Source: Brevibacillus daliensis
GTDB lineage: Bacteria; Bacillota; Bacilli; Brevibacillales; Brevibacillaceae
DNA length: 41,270 bases
NCBI RefSeq assembly: GCF_021245735.1
Contig: NZ_JAJISB010000046.1
Coordinates: 1 to 41,270, forward strand
Direction: 5' to 3'
Within the stretch, counting starts at the first letter, position 1. The number at the start of each line of letters is the position of its first letter. Shown piece by piece: positions 34,114-41,270 of this stretch. The notes beneath the pieces were generated by a model, which saw only the letters and a list, made by a program, of their open reading frames with translations, made no database searches and was not told the origin of the DNA. Position numbers and translations under genes: made by a program.

Positions 34114-35853
34114 TTATTTGATTAATTTGTTCAGTTCATCTTCAGTAGGTATACTCCCCATTTCGACTAATTTTTTGTAGATAGTATCACCTTTATCTGT
34201 CTTGTTCTGAACTGCATTTCTTAAATCACCTTCATCTCGGACAGCAGAGGTTTTTTTCTTTCTCGTTTTACGTTCTGAGCTACTACTTTTTATTTCAGTT
34301 GAATAAGCTGCATTCGCTTCTCCAGTATTATTACTAATTTCACGTACTACCTGTTTTCGCAACTCTACAAAATCGCAATCCACCTCGTTATTTTGTAATA
34401 TCCTTCGGGCAATCTCATCGGCTACGTCTGAATTGGCACCAAAGTCGATTGCCGTTTTGACCAATTCAATGTAATTTTTTTGGTCTAGTTCCACTTTTTC
34501 GTGGCGAATCATCTTTGTTCTGATTTCACCTTGCATATTGATCTTTTCAGTAGACTTTTGCAAGAACTGATCTAGCTCACCCCATTTCGGATAAAGATCG
34601 TCAACAAGGGCATAAATATTTGGATCTTTACGTTTCAATGCTTTAAGGAGTGGTTGAACTAACTGCATATGACGATCTGCTACATACTTTAGCAAACTTA
34701 AGGTTATTTTTTCTTCACCTTCCTCATTCCCTATTGCTTCCCATTGAACTAGCATATAAAGCTTAACTGCAATATCTATTATTCCTTGTGAAAGTTCATA
34801 CATCATTTTTCTGATAGGTGGAGTTAAAGGAGTTTTTATCGCAGTCCATTGATAGCCCCATAGATTTTCAATAAAGTAATCCCATTCCTCTCCTTCTGTT
34901 AACCTGTCCATTATCAAATCACCTTGTCCAGTGCTTCTACGTGCTTGACTAAACGAACCTGAAAGTAGCTTCATAGCCTTAAATGTCCCAATTAAGACTA
35001 CCGGTACCCCTATTGTATTAATCAATTGGGTGAAGTAATTGAGCATTTTCTCAGCTCCACCACTTTTCATAAAACTTAGATTTTGAATCTCATCGATTAC
35101 TAGTGTCCCTAGTCCATGAAGTGTAGCTATATGGGCCATTACCGGAATTAATATATCTACAGAAGAGCCTTTAGAGACGAATTTTTGAAAATAATTTGTA
35201 CCTAAATGGGAATCAACTGCTTGTAGGAAGTTTAAACATAGGCCTTTTAATGATCCGTCAAACGGACAGTTCAACTTGAGCCACACAAGTTGTTTTCGTA
35301 AGAACGGTTGATCATTATATGTTGTGTGGTGGATAACTTGTGGATACAAAAGTAGTGTACTTTCGATAGCGGTTGTTTTCCCTTGGCCACTGACTCCGAG
35401 AATAGCGAAACCAGCAGCTGTGGATCTGACACCAGCTAAATTTAATCCTTCCTCATCAATTCCAGCATGAAGGATATTCTTAAATCCAATGTGATACTGC
35501 CTTACACTTTCAGCGGCAAATGGATTTCTCGCCTTATAACCGTGGCGAATTAACCTGGATAAACGTTGCTCAACTAATAAATGTGCCTGTAGTGGCTCAA
35601 CGTAATCTGAAATCTGTTGAACAAGATGCAATCTAGTTAGCTTCCCGAGTTTACGTTGCTCATCGTGGTAACTTGGATACTTTCCAATATTTGCAGCCAC
35701 ATAGACTTCTTCAAATATTGGAGGTAGCGCCTCAATAAATGGATTATCCTTATACCCTAGAATCTCTTGAGTTATATATTTTGCTTCAACTTGTCGCCCT
35801 ATTAGACTCGGTGTATACTGATACATTGACTCAAACTGAACTCTCTTAGCCAT
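34114..35853 (-). CDS. tnsC: TnsC AAA+ regulator of Tn7-like transposition
   Basis: This AAA+ ATPase bridges target-selection proteins and the TnsAB transposase. Walker A is GVSGQGKT and Walker B TLVIDEIQNLS. I place the start at ATG 35853 (579 residues) because GAAGG-type sequence lies upstream and it overlaps the tnsB stop by 8 bases; a start at 35892 would run deep into tnsB. Tn7 TnsC has 555 residues. The C-terminal 100 residues are basic and Ser/Lys-rich (SSSSERKTRKKK), which may contact TnsA or TnsB. Confidence 0.92.
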   Translation of the reverse strand: MAKRVQFESMYQYTPSLIGRQVEAKYITQEILGYKDNPFIEALPPIFEEVYVAANIGKYPSYHDEQRKLGKLTRLHLVQQISDYVEPLQAHLLVEQRLSRLIRHGYKARNPFAAESVRQYHIGFKNILHAGIDEEGLNLAGVRSTAAGFAILGVSGQGKTTAIESTLLLYPQVIHHTTYNDQPFLRKQLVWLKLNCPFDGSLKGLCLNFLQAVDSHLGTNYFQKFVSKGSSVDILIPVMAHIATLHGLGTLVIDEIQNLSFMKSGGAEKMLNYFTQLINTIGVPVVLIGTFKAMKLLSGSFSQARRSTGQGDLIMDRLTEGEEWDYFIENLWGYQWTAIKTPLTPPIRKMMYELSQGIIDIAVKLYMLVQWEAIGNEEGEEKITLSLLKYVADRHMQLVQPLLKALKRKDPNIYALVDDLYPKWGELDQFLQKSTEKINMQGEIRTKMIRHEKVELDQKNYIELVKTAIDFGANSDVADEIARRILQNNEVDCDFVELRKQVVREISNNTGEANAAYSTEIKSSSSERKTRKKKTSAVRDEGDLRNAVQNKTDKGDTIYKKLVEMGSIPTEDELNKLIK

Positions 35854-38017
35854 TTTTATTCCTACCTTCTTTAACACTTGAGAGTAAGCCAAGTTTTGAA
35901 ATAGGTTTATAGGTTTCTATAAGAGATATTGCATTGTCCGTTTCTTTTTGACTTTCTTCTGAAGAATATGCCATATTCCCAAGTTCATAGCTTTGTTTCT
36001 TACGTAACTGATCACGAGTTTCCCTTTTATTCTCTCGAATACCTTTTTTTCTTTCTGTTTTGGTCAATGAGAAATCACGTTGTTTCTCCATTCGTTGTTC
36101 TGCTCTTAGTTTGATATCCTCTAGCTTCGCACTCAACTCAACTTCCTTTTGAAGTTGAATGAAATCTTTATACATAGCTTGATTAAGTTTCGCCTCATGT
36201 CGAAGCTCTTTTACTTCTTCTAGGCTTAAATCGGTGTATCGAGAAGATTTATCAAGCAAATTACATTTGATATAACTTTTACTATCTTTTGACTTAACAT
36301 ATATATGGTTCATACAACGCCGATCATACGCAATCACGGTTTTAATAGATTTCCCTTGTACAAACCATCCCTGTTGAATAAGTTCATCACATCCGTAGTA
36401 CATACCCTCAAAAAAAACACCTTCTCGACTAGCCTTTACCTTCGCTTCAGGTAAAACATTTAACCTCACTATATCCGGATGTACTTCTTTGAGGTAATGG
36501 TCATGTGCCATCCCCCAAAACCATAACTCTCTTGCAATCGGCTTAATATTATCCCGTACCATAGCTTTATCCAGAGGGTAATATTCCATGTAATGATAAT
36601 TATTTCGGTGAAGAATCGTTTCGATAATCATTTTTGTAAAATCCTTAAGCGTCAATTTCGCATCGAGTACATAATCAGGACCGCCGCGTTTAATATACTC
36701 TTTTTTAACTGCACCTGGCATCCATGGTTGAACCGTTACATTCAGCGTACGAAATTGTTGTTCTACTATGCCTTTCAGATCGGCTCGATAAGGAGGTGCG
36801 TTTTTGAGTTTAACACCCAATGCTCTTCCTAAAGAGTCAGCATATTTACTCTCCATCTCACCTCGGTCTGCATAAAATGTTTCTGGCATATGATGGCATG
36901 GCCAATCTTCTTCCTCAATCGAAATACCATAATCTGCACAAAACTCAACTTTATTTACTACTGTATTTTCAATAGCCATCATCAAACCCTGCCAGGAAGG
37001 TCCTTCAAAACCTATATATAGACCGACTACCATATGCGTCCACACATCAACGACGATATAAACTACAGGTCTCCCAATAATTAGGTTGGGATTATCTGAA
37101 TTAACAAGATAAACATCTGCAACAGTTGAGTCTACCTGAAATATTTGTCCTGGTCCGCTAGCCTTTCTCGTTTCTGAGCCAAGCAGCGGTCTAAAGTCAC
37201 GCTCAAAGGTAACATCGCCCTCACGTGCAACTAGTGTTTCACGATTGGTGTATTGGGTTCGAATGTAGTATCTTAACTGAGCAATACTTGGAACCTTGTG
37301 TCCGGGAGGGATGATCGGAATCTCTTTCCCTGATTTTATTTCGACTCCTATATTGAAACGCTTCTTTAGCATCTCGATGTATGTAAATCTCACAGAATCC
37401 CTTCGATTTACTTTTAGATAGACCGACTGAATAAATTCATCAAATATTTTTCTTATCCCCTCGTTTACAGAAACTCCAGCATTCTCGGGATTAATTTCAA
37501 CTGTGATCCTAGGCCTTCCCATTTTCTTTGTAGGATTTTTTCTCTTCCCTTTTCCCCCACACTTTCGAAACCTAGGGAGCAGAGCATTCTCTACCTTTCC
37601 CCCTTTCCAGTAATATCGGAGGTATTTGTAAATGTATTTTTTTGTTTTGCCTGTCTTAGCACATACCTCCTTTATTAATTGATATCTCTCTTTGGGATCA
37701 TATATGTTTGGCTCCAACTCAACTATATCTTTGATGCATTTCCAAGCATTCTCTCTGATTTTAATCTCATTTACTGTCAGCTTGTCTTCAGGAACCATAA
37801 AGGTTGAGAAAGGTTCATACTCTAGTTTAAGTACTTTCCCTTCTTTTATTTCTTCTTCTAATACCGACAATTCTTTACGTGTTGGAAGAGCATTTTCATT
37901 GATTATTGAGATAGTAATGACTATGTCTTCCTTTCGATTTATCCAAAGTACCCTTTCACACTCTAACAATGTTTCATCCCTTTTATACTCAAAAAGATTA
38001 TTAACAAATACATTCAT
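35846..38017 (-). CDS. tnsB: TnsB DDE transposase
   Basis: The 723-residue member of the retroviral-integrase-type transposase superfamily (Tn7 TnsB has 702). The catalytic triad is D296 (FQVDSTVAD), D384 (FYADRGEM) and E419 (KGIVEQQF). The spacings, 88 and 35 residues, are the same as in Tn7 TnsB (D273, D361, E396). TnsB binds the repeated sites at both ends and makes the 3-prime cuts and joins. The N-terminal third is the DNA-binding part, with GRPRITVEI linking to the catalytic core. The C-terminal 100 residues are highly charged, probably the TnsC-contact tail. It overlaps tnsA by 4 bases (ATGA). Confidence 0.95.
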   Translation of the reverse strand: MNVFVNNLFEYKRDETLLECERVLWINRKEDIVITISIINENALPTRKELSVLEEEIKEGKVLKLEYEPFSTFMVPEDKLTVNEIKIRENAWKCIKDIVELEPNIYDPKERYQLIKEVCAKTGKTKKYIYKYLRYYWKGGKVENALLPRFRKCGGKGKRKNPTKKMGRPRITVEINPENAGVSVNEGIRKIFDEFIQSVYLKVNRRDSVRFTYIEMLKKRFNIGVEIKSGKEIPIIPPGHKVPSIAQLRYYIRTQYTNRETLVAREGDVTFERDFRPLLGSETRKASGPGQIFQVDSTVADVYLVNSDNPNLIIGRPVVYIVVDVWTHMVVGLYIGFEGPSWQGLMMAIENTVVNKVEFCADYGISIEEEDWPCHHMPETFYADRGEMESKYADSLGRALGVKLKNAPPYRADLKGIVEQQFRTLNVTVQPWMPGAVKKEYIKRGGPDYVLDAKLTLKDFTKMIIETILHRNNYHYMEYYPLDKAMVRDNIKPIARELWFWGMAHDHYLKEVHPDIVRLNVLPEAKVKASREGVFFEGMYYGCDELIQQGWFVQGKSIKTVIAYDRRCMNHIYVKSKDSKSYIKCNLLDKSSRYTDLSLEEVKELRHEAKLNQAMYKDFIQLQKEVELSAKLEDIKLRAEQRMEKQRDFSLTKTERKKGIRENKRETRDQLRKKQSYELGNMAYSSEESQKETDNAISLIETYKPISKLGLLSSVKEGRNKNG

Positions 38018-38850
38018 AATCTCTCACCTTCCACTGAAAATAAGTTTCGTTCAATTTTGAGTGGCTCCAATGTAGGGTTAATTCTTTTAGTCATATCAAC
38101 CAACCATATACGATTGGCAATTAAATACTTTACTATATGGATACACGTTCCAGGTTCTAACTCCAATTGTTGATCAAAATAATGTGTTGTTTTAGCAAGA
38201 GGTCTTTCTGCCTTCTTAATGTCTTCGAAAAGCAATGGAGTTACCAGATCAATCAATGCTGGAGTTATTTGTCTAAATCCTTCAATACTGCGTGCAGAAT
38301 GAATCCATTTAACATTCCTAACTAGCTCATAATTTATCTGTTTCTCAGTAATTAATCTCCAAGTAACACCTGCATCCTTGAAAAAACATCTCTCAATCTC
38401 CAATTTTTCTAATACTCGCTTGTTAATTTTTGAAATCGGCTTAATCGAATGCGCGATATATTCTACACCACTCTCTCCTTTCACTGTTAACATCATATCG
38501 GTTGTCATAACTATCGGGTGTTTTGTCTTTGGATCAATCGGATGCTTTATTCCTAATTTTTCTGCTATGAACAGTGTCTTCTCTAATGGTAAAAGCGGAA
38601 ATTGTTCTCGGATGTCTATAACACTGCTAGACCACTCTAACTGGTAATGATGGGCCAACTCAAAATGTTCAGATAAATAATGGTGTAGCCTACCACTCTT
38701 CCAACCAAAAATTCTTGTGACTACACCCTTAGAAGGGACATCATGAATAGTTAACCATGGTTTATATTCCGAGAAGTGTCCTGTCCCTCTACCTTCCTTA
38801 AGCCTTCTTTCAATTACCGACAATGTTGTCGAGCGAATTCTTTTAGCCAT
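38014..38850 (-). CDS. tnsA: TnsA endonuclease subunit of the transposase
   Basis: The 278-residue protein (Tn7 TnsA has 273) makes the 5-prime cuts that turn Tn7 movement into cut-and-paste. The restriction-like active site is E61 (LSEHFELAHHY), D118 (MTTDMM) and K137 (HSIKP). The residue corresponding to Tn7 Q130 is S135 here, so the usual QxK reads SxK. The family segment LEWSSSVIDIREQFPLLPLE (71-90) is fully conserved. It is the first gene of the tns operon; the promoter must lie in 38851-39166, and in Tn7 the right end lies next to tnsA. Confidence 0.93.
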   Translation of the reverse strand: MAKRIRSTTLSVIERRLKEGRGTGHFSEYKPWLTIHDVPSKGVVTRIFGWKSGRLHHYLSEHFELAHHYQLEWSSSVIDIREQFPLLPLEKTLFIAEKLGIKHPIDPKTKHPIVMTTDMMLTVKGESGVEYIAHSIKPISKINKRVLEKLEIERCFFKDAGVTWRLITEKQINYELVRNVKWIHSARSIEGFRQITPALIDLVTPLLFEDIKKAERPLAKTTHYFDQQLELEPGTCIHIVKYLIANRIWLVDMTKRINPTLEPLKIERNLFSVEGERL

Positions 38851-39166
38851 ATCTGTACAATTCTTTCTATAAAATTTTTGAGTCCTTATTCATTGATGTA
38901 ATTTTTTCAAGTTTATTAGTATACTCTTGCTTAATAACATTGATACCCAATATTTTTCTTAATATACAAAATAATATTGCTAAATCGATATTTTGTTTTG
39001 TACATCAAAGTTGCACTAACTTTAATTGTGTAATTTTTACTCCAACAAATTTGTTGTTATTCCAATAAGGTAGATTATGAGTTTTTCTTGGCTTGATTGT
39101 AAAAGATTTAAATTGAGGGTGTCTAAAAACATAATGTTGAAAATAATTTGCAGATTAAGAATATCA
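38851..39166. other. AT-rich region beside tnsA
   Basis: There is no gene in these 316 bases. By analogy with Tn7 the right end and the tns promoter should be here. I found neither a CTTTATT-N8-ACA terminus nor an inverted TGTCA array. Faint repeats such as TTGATGTAA (38893), TTGATACCC (38940) and GCACTAACTTTAAT (39013) are too weak to call. Confidence 0.4.
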
Positions 39167-39195
39167 TGTAGCTTTAAAATAAAGTTTGATAATTT
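39167..39195 (+). repeat. Left end E, lone Tn7-type terminus
   Basis: TGTAGCTTTAAAATAAAGTT starts at 39167 and matches left ends A and C over its first 20 bases, with the TGT-N8-AATAAAG layout. Sites 2 and 3 and the hairpins are missing behind it. The five bases before it are TATCA. No right end is seen up to 41270, so the element may continue past the window or be decayed. The beta-lactamase-like gene would be its cargo. Confidence 0.55.
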
Positions 39196-39246
39196 AAAAC
39201 AAATATTGATAATATCAAGAACTTTTAATGCTATAGGTGGGGCGAT

Positions 39247-39310
39247 GTTAAGCTAACGAACAGGATAGTTTGAGATCATTTGCGTTGAACCCTATCATAA
39301 GTAACGGCGA
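39247..39310. repeat. Degenerate dispersed repeat (copy 2)
   Basis: It shares TTAA-N2-TAACG, CAGGATAGT and AACCCTATCATAAGTA with the inverse of 14724-14777. TTAAGCTAACG also recurs at 41213, near the window end. It has no coding capacity. Confidence 0.5.
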
Positions 39311-39337
39311 AAAATAGGGAGTGTGCAGACACTCCCT
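39311..39337 (-). terminator. Terminator of the beta-lactamase-like gene
   Basis: A perfect 9-bp stem, AGGGAGTGT (39316-39324) with ACACTCCCT (39329-39337), is followed on the minus strand by ATTTTT. It lies 70 bases after the stop codon. Confidence 0.8.
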
Positions 39338-39406
39338 TTGTGCTAACATTGTTTGTTATCAAATGTCTACTTCACAATAATCCAATAAGGCGAACGAACA
39401 AAATGC

Positions 39407-40858
39407 TTATTTTCGGAGCGAGGCATTATATCGGTGAGTGTATACAAACCATGTAATGCTTGCTGTTAATAATGCCGACGAAATCAAAGCTGTAAGAACA
39501 CTATATGTTTGCCAAATAAGTATCGTTGACCAATCTAATGCATAGCACATTATACACAGGGCAATCGTAGCAATCAGCAAAATAGCTGTTACGATTATTC
39601 GCTTTTTTGTCATTGGCTGCCGCTCATTCGTTTTCCTTCTGCGTAATCCTAAGAGAAAGAACAGAACGGCCAATAGGCAAAGAATAATTGTGGTAGACGA
39701 TAAAATGATGTCCAAAAGCTGTGTGCCGCTTATTTCATATGACTGCGTTAGATTGCCGTCTAATATATCTTTGACTTTTAGTACCATGCTTCTATTGATA
39801 TTTGCGCCGTTGGTCAGCAAGCAGACGGCTGTTCGTTCAATTGGCATTATGACCACTTCGGTTCCGAAATTGGGATTGCCCCCTGGGTGCTCTATAATCG
39901 TTTGGTTGGCGTTTACCGACCAGCCCGCCGCATAATACATTTCGTTGACAGCCGGAACAGACATATCACCCTGATGTGATTTTTCGATAACCGTATGGAA
40001 TATTTCGGGTATGTCCTGCACAATACCCATCTGTATGCCCATCCAACGCGCCATATCTTTTGTAGAAGAAATGATGTAGCCTGCGGGTTTATTCCCGGAA
40101 TAATCCGGCGCGTTATATGGAGTTGTCATAAAAAAGGAAGAACGGTAGCCCTGTGCCAACTGTCCGGTGGCTTGAGCATCTTCTTTATAAACATACGTCT
40201 GGTGAAGACCTAACGGCTGAAATACTTGTTCCCTCATAAAGTCTTCATAGCTTTGTCCCGACACAATCTCAATAACCAAACCCAATACGTCATAATTAAC
40301 GGTTCCATAGTTATACTGTTCACCGGGAGGGAACGCCAACTCAGCATCTACCAGCATTTCCACAGTCTTTTGCAGCATATCTGGCGTATTGCCTTGTGGA
40401 ATATTTTGAGTATGCCTACCATTTGTTAGGCCGCTAGTATGGTGAAGAAAGTTATTTAGTGTAAGGCTTTGCACATCAACAGGTTTCCCTTGATACTTTA
40501 ACGTAAACCAAGGTAAATATTTTTGGACAGTGTCAGTCGTTGACAGCAGCCCTTGCTCTTCCAAGAGCAGAATACCCATGCCGGTAAAAGCTTTACTGAC
40601 CGAGGCCAACTCATATAGTGTATTTTCACTTGCAGACAACCCACTTTCACGGTCTGCATACCCGGAAGAAAAGTAGAACACTTCATCATCAGCAAGTATT
40701 GAGATTGACATTCCCGGCACACCTGATATACGACAGGCATCATCCAGCAACGCTTGTATTGCCGCAGATTGCGTATCTGACAACGACGCATAACTTTGTG
40801 TTGCGAATCCTGAGAATAATAAAAGTATCGTTAATACAAAAACAATAGTCTTTTTCAT
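39407..40858 (-). CDS. Serine beta-lactamase-like hydrolase with membrane tail
   Basis: The protein has 483 residues. A signal peptide (about 1-25; KKTIVFVLTILLLFSGFA) precedes a class C/PBP4*-type domain. S86-x-x-K89 (SVSK) is the nucleophile motif, YNYGTVNYDVLGLVIE supplies the catalytic Tyr motif (Y-x-N type, YGTVNY), and EHPGGNPNF the third HxG motif. The last 110 residues form three membrane helices. Relatives include D-aminopeptidases, esterases and penicillin-binding-protein homologues, so beta-lactam hydrolysis should not be assumed. The domain faces outside. GGAGAG lies 5 bases before the ATG. It is the only gene right of the Tn7-like element. Confidence 0.85.
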   Translation of the reverse strand: MKKTIVFVLTILLLFSGFATQSYASLSDTQSAAIQALLDDACRISGVPGMSISILADDEVFYFSSGYADRESGLSASENTLYELASVSKAFTGMGILLLEEQGLLSTTDTVQKYLPWFTLKYQGKPVDVQSLTLNNFLHHTSGLTNGRHTQNIPQGNTPDMLQKTVEMLVDAELAFPPGEQYNYGTVNYDVLGLVIEIVSGQSYEDFMREQVFQPLGLHQTYVYKEDAQATGQLAQGYRSSFFMTTPYNAPDYSGNKPAGYIISSTKDMARWMGIQMGIVQDIPEIFHTVIEKSHQGDMSVPAVNEMYYAAGWSVNANQTIIEHPGGNPNFGTEVVIMPIERTAVCLLTNGANINRSMVLKVKDILDGNLTQSYEISGTQLLDIILSSTTIILCLLAVLFFLLGLRRRKTNERQPMTKKRIIVTAILLIATIALCIMCYALDWSTILIWQTYSVLTALISSALLTASITWFVYTHRYNASLRK

Positions 40859-41270
40859 AAACTCTCCATTTCGAAAAAATTATGCGAGGATAATATAAAC
40901 AACCCGTAGTACGCCTTATCCGCCAAATGTGTCATTTCACTATATTTAATACTAGATGTTCAATGATCAGATTACTATTGTAAACTTCACACTCTTATGG
41001 ATATTATTTTTAGGAACACAAAAAGACCCATCTGCTTCATCAGCAGAAGGGTCAATTGTCTGAAAGTAATCCTCAACATATATACCTTGTTCATTAATTT
41101 ATTATCCATCATCTAATCGATACATTCATTAGTATTGCTAAACTTGAGTAAATTTTGGTGCGATTTTGCAGAAAAAAACGCAGGTTGACCATTAGAATTG
41201 CACCGGTAATTAATTAAGCTAACGGGACACGTTAGAATTCCTGTAAAACGAATAATTTAGAGTTTGAACA
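40859..41270. other. Gene-free right edge
   Basis: There is no frame worth calling in these 412 bases. It holds a minus-strand terminator (41020-41053) and TTAAGCTAACG (41213), part of the dispersed repeat. The promoter of the beta-lactamase-like gene should lie at 40860-40950, but no clear boxes were recognised. Confidence 0.5.
41020..41053 (-). terminator. Terminator for a gene right of the window
   Basis: GACCC-A-TCTGCT pairs with AGCAGA-A-GGGTC (41025-41053), followed on the minus strand by TTTTTGTG. It implies that a leftward gene ends just beyond or near the right edge. Confidence 0.7.

Larger units (their letters stand above)
17263..38850 (-). mobile_element. Large autonomous Tn7-like transposon carrying a defence island
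   Basis: The core is tnsA, tnsB, tnsC and two tniQ/tnsD genes in Tn7 order, reading away from the right side, followed by cargo in the same direction: gajA-gajB-like, qatABCD, an unknown gene and a HEPN-like gene. TnsA plus TnsB implies cut-and-paste movement. The left boundary is placed at the TGTCA array by inference. The right boundary is not located; it should lie between 38850 and about 39166 or further right. Element 2 (17359-19844) is nested in the left side. No tnsE and no cas genes are present. Confidence 0.6.

Noticed and set aside
39054-39069. CCA plus ATAAG at 39062-39069 as the right end paired with end B (flank ATAAG)
   Set aside because: There is no CTTTATT box at the correct distance and the terminus would be CCA, not ACA; a five-base match is expected by chance in this much sequence.
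39167-39195. End E as the right end of the tnsABC element
   Set aside because: It reads TGT on the plus strand, i.e. a left-type end facing away from tnsA. The right end of a Tn7-like element here should read ACA.
39407-40858. Calling this gene an antibiotic-resistance beta-lactamase
   Set aside because: The SxxK and Tyr motifs are shared with esterases and peptidases, and the C-terminal membrane helices are unlike classical beta-lactamases; substrate unknown.

Overview
The window looks like a chromosome of a low-GC Gram-positive bacterium of the Bacillales (Bacillus or Lysinibacillus type). The evidence is AT-rich DNA, strong GGAGG-type ribosome binding sites, TTG and GTG starts, small ECF sigma/anti-sigma operons, and proteins of Bacillus type such as DUF4256, DUF2785 and AlkD. 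No rRNA, tRNA or CRISPR array was found.

Layout. (1) 163-1890: an ECF sigma operon (sigma factor, zinc-finger anti-sigma, membrane protein), closed on its right by a Tn7-type right transposon end (2046-2103). (2) 2284-5969: a complete transposase-less Tn7-type element with a 5-bp target duplication. It carries a DUF2785 gene and wrecks of an aminotransferase, a type III methyltransferase and a Shedu-like nuclease. (3) 5977-13463: a further left end, then a sigma-54-controlled catabolic operon (atoD, atoA, thiolase, CitM-type transporter, AtuA-family protein, small AtuA-associated protein). It has its own enhancer-binding activator, a near-perfect -24/-12 promoter and two palindromic activator sites. 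(4) 13806-17011: another Tn7-type left end with DUF4256, a broken DNA-alkylation-repair gene and an ECF sigma/DUF4179 anti-sigma pair. (5) 17263-38850: a large Tn7-like transposon. Its genes all read leftward: tnsA, tnsB, tnsC, two tniQ/tnsD genes, then defence cargo: a Gabija-like pair, QatABCD, an unknown 211-aa protein and a HEPN-like zinc protein. Its presumed left end, an array of TGTCA repeats, is interrupted by a second complete transposase-less element (17359-19844, 5-bp duplication) with an ABC transporter and a deleted lgt. (6) 39167-41053: a lone Tn7-type left end followed by a serine beta-lactamase-like gene.

The most notable observation is that at least six transposon ends share the layout TGT-N8-AATAAAG, which has the same spacing as the ends of Escherichia coli Tn7. 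All point the same way and bound short segments of unrelated genes with no transposase inside. Two elements have exact target duplications. The left ends also share two hairpins whose arms change together while the loop stays fixed, and one hairpin doubles as an outward terminator. This looks like a family of transposase-less, Tn7-mobilised gene cassettes piling up in tandem beside an autonomous Tn7-like defence island.

Limits: everything was read by eye without database searches. The right end of the large tnsABC element was not found. Protein family names rest on motifs and recalled family sequences.
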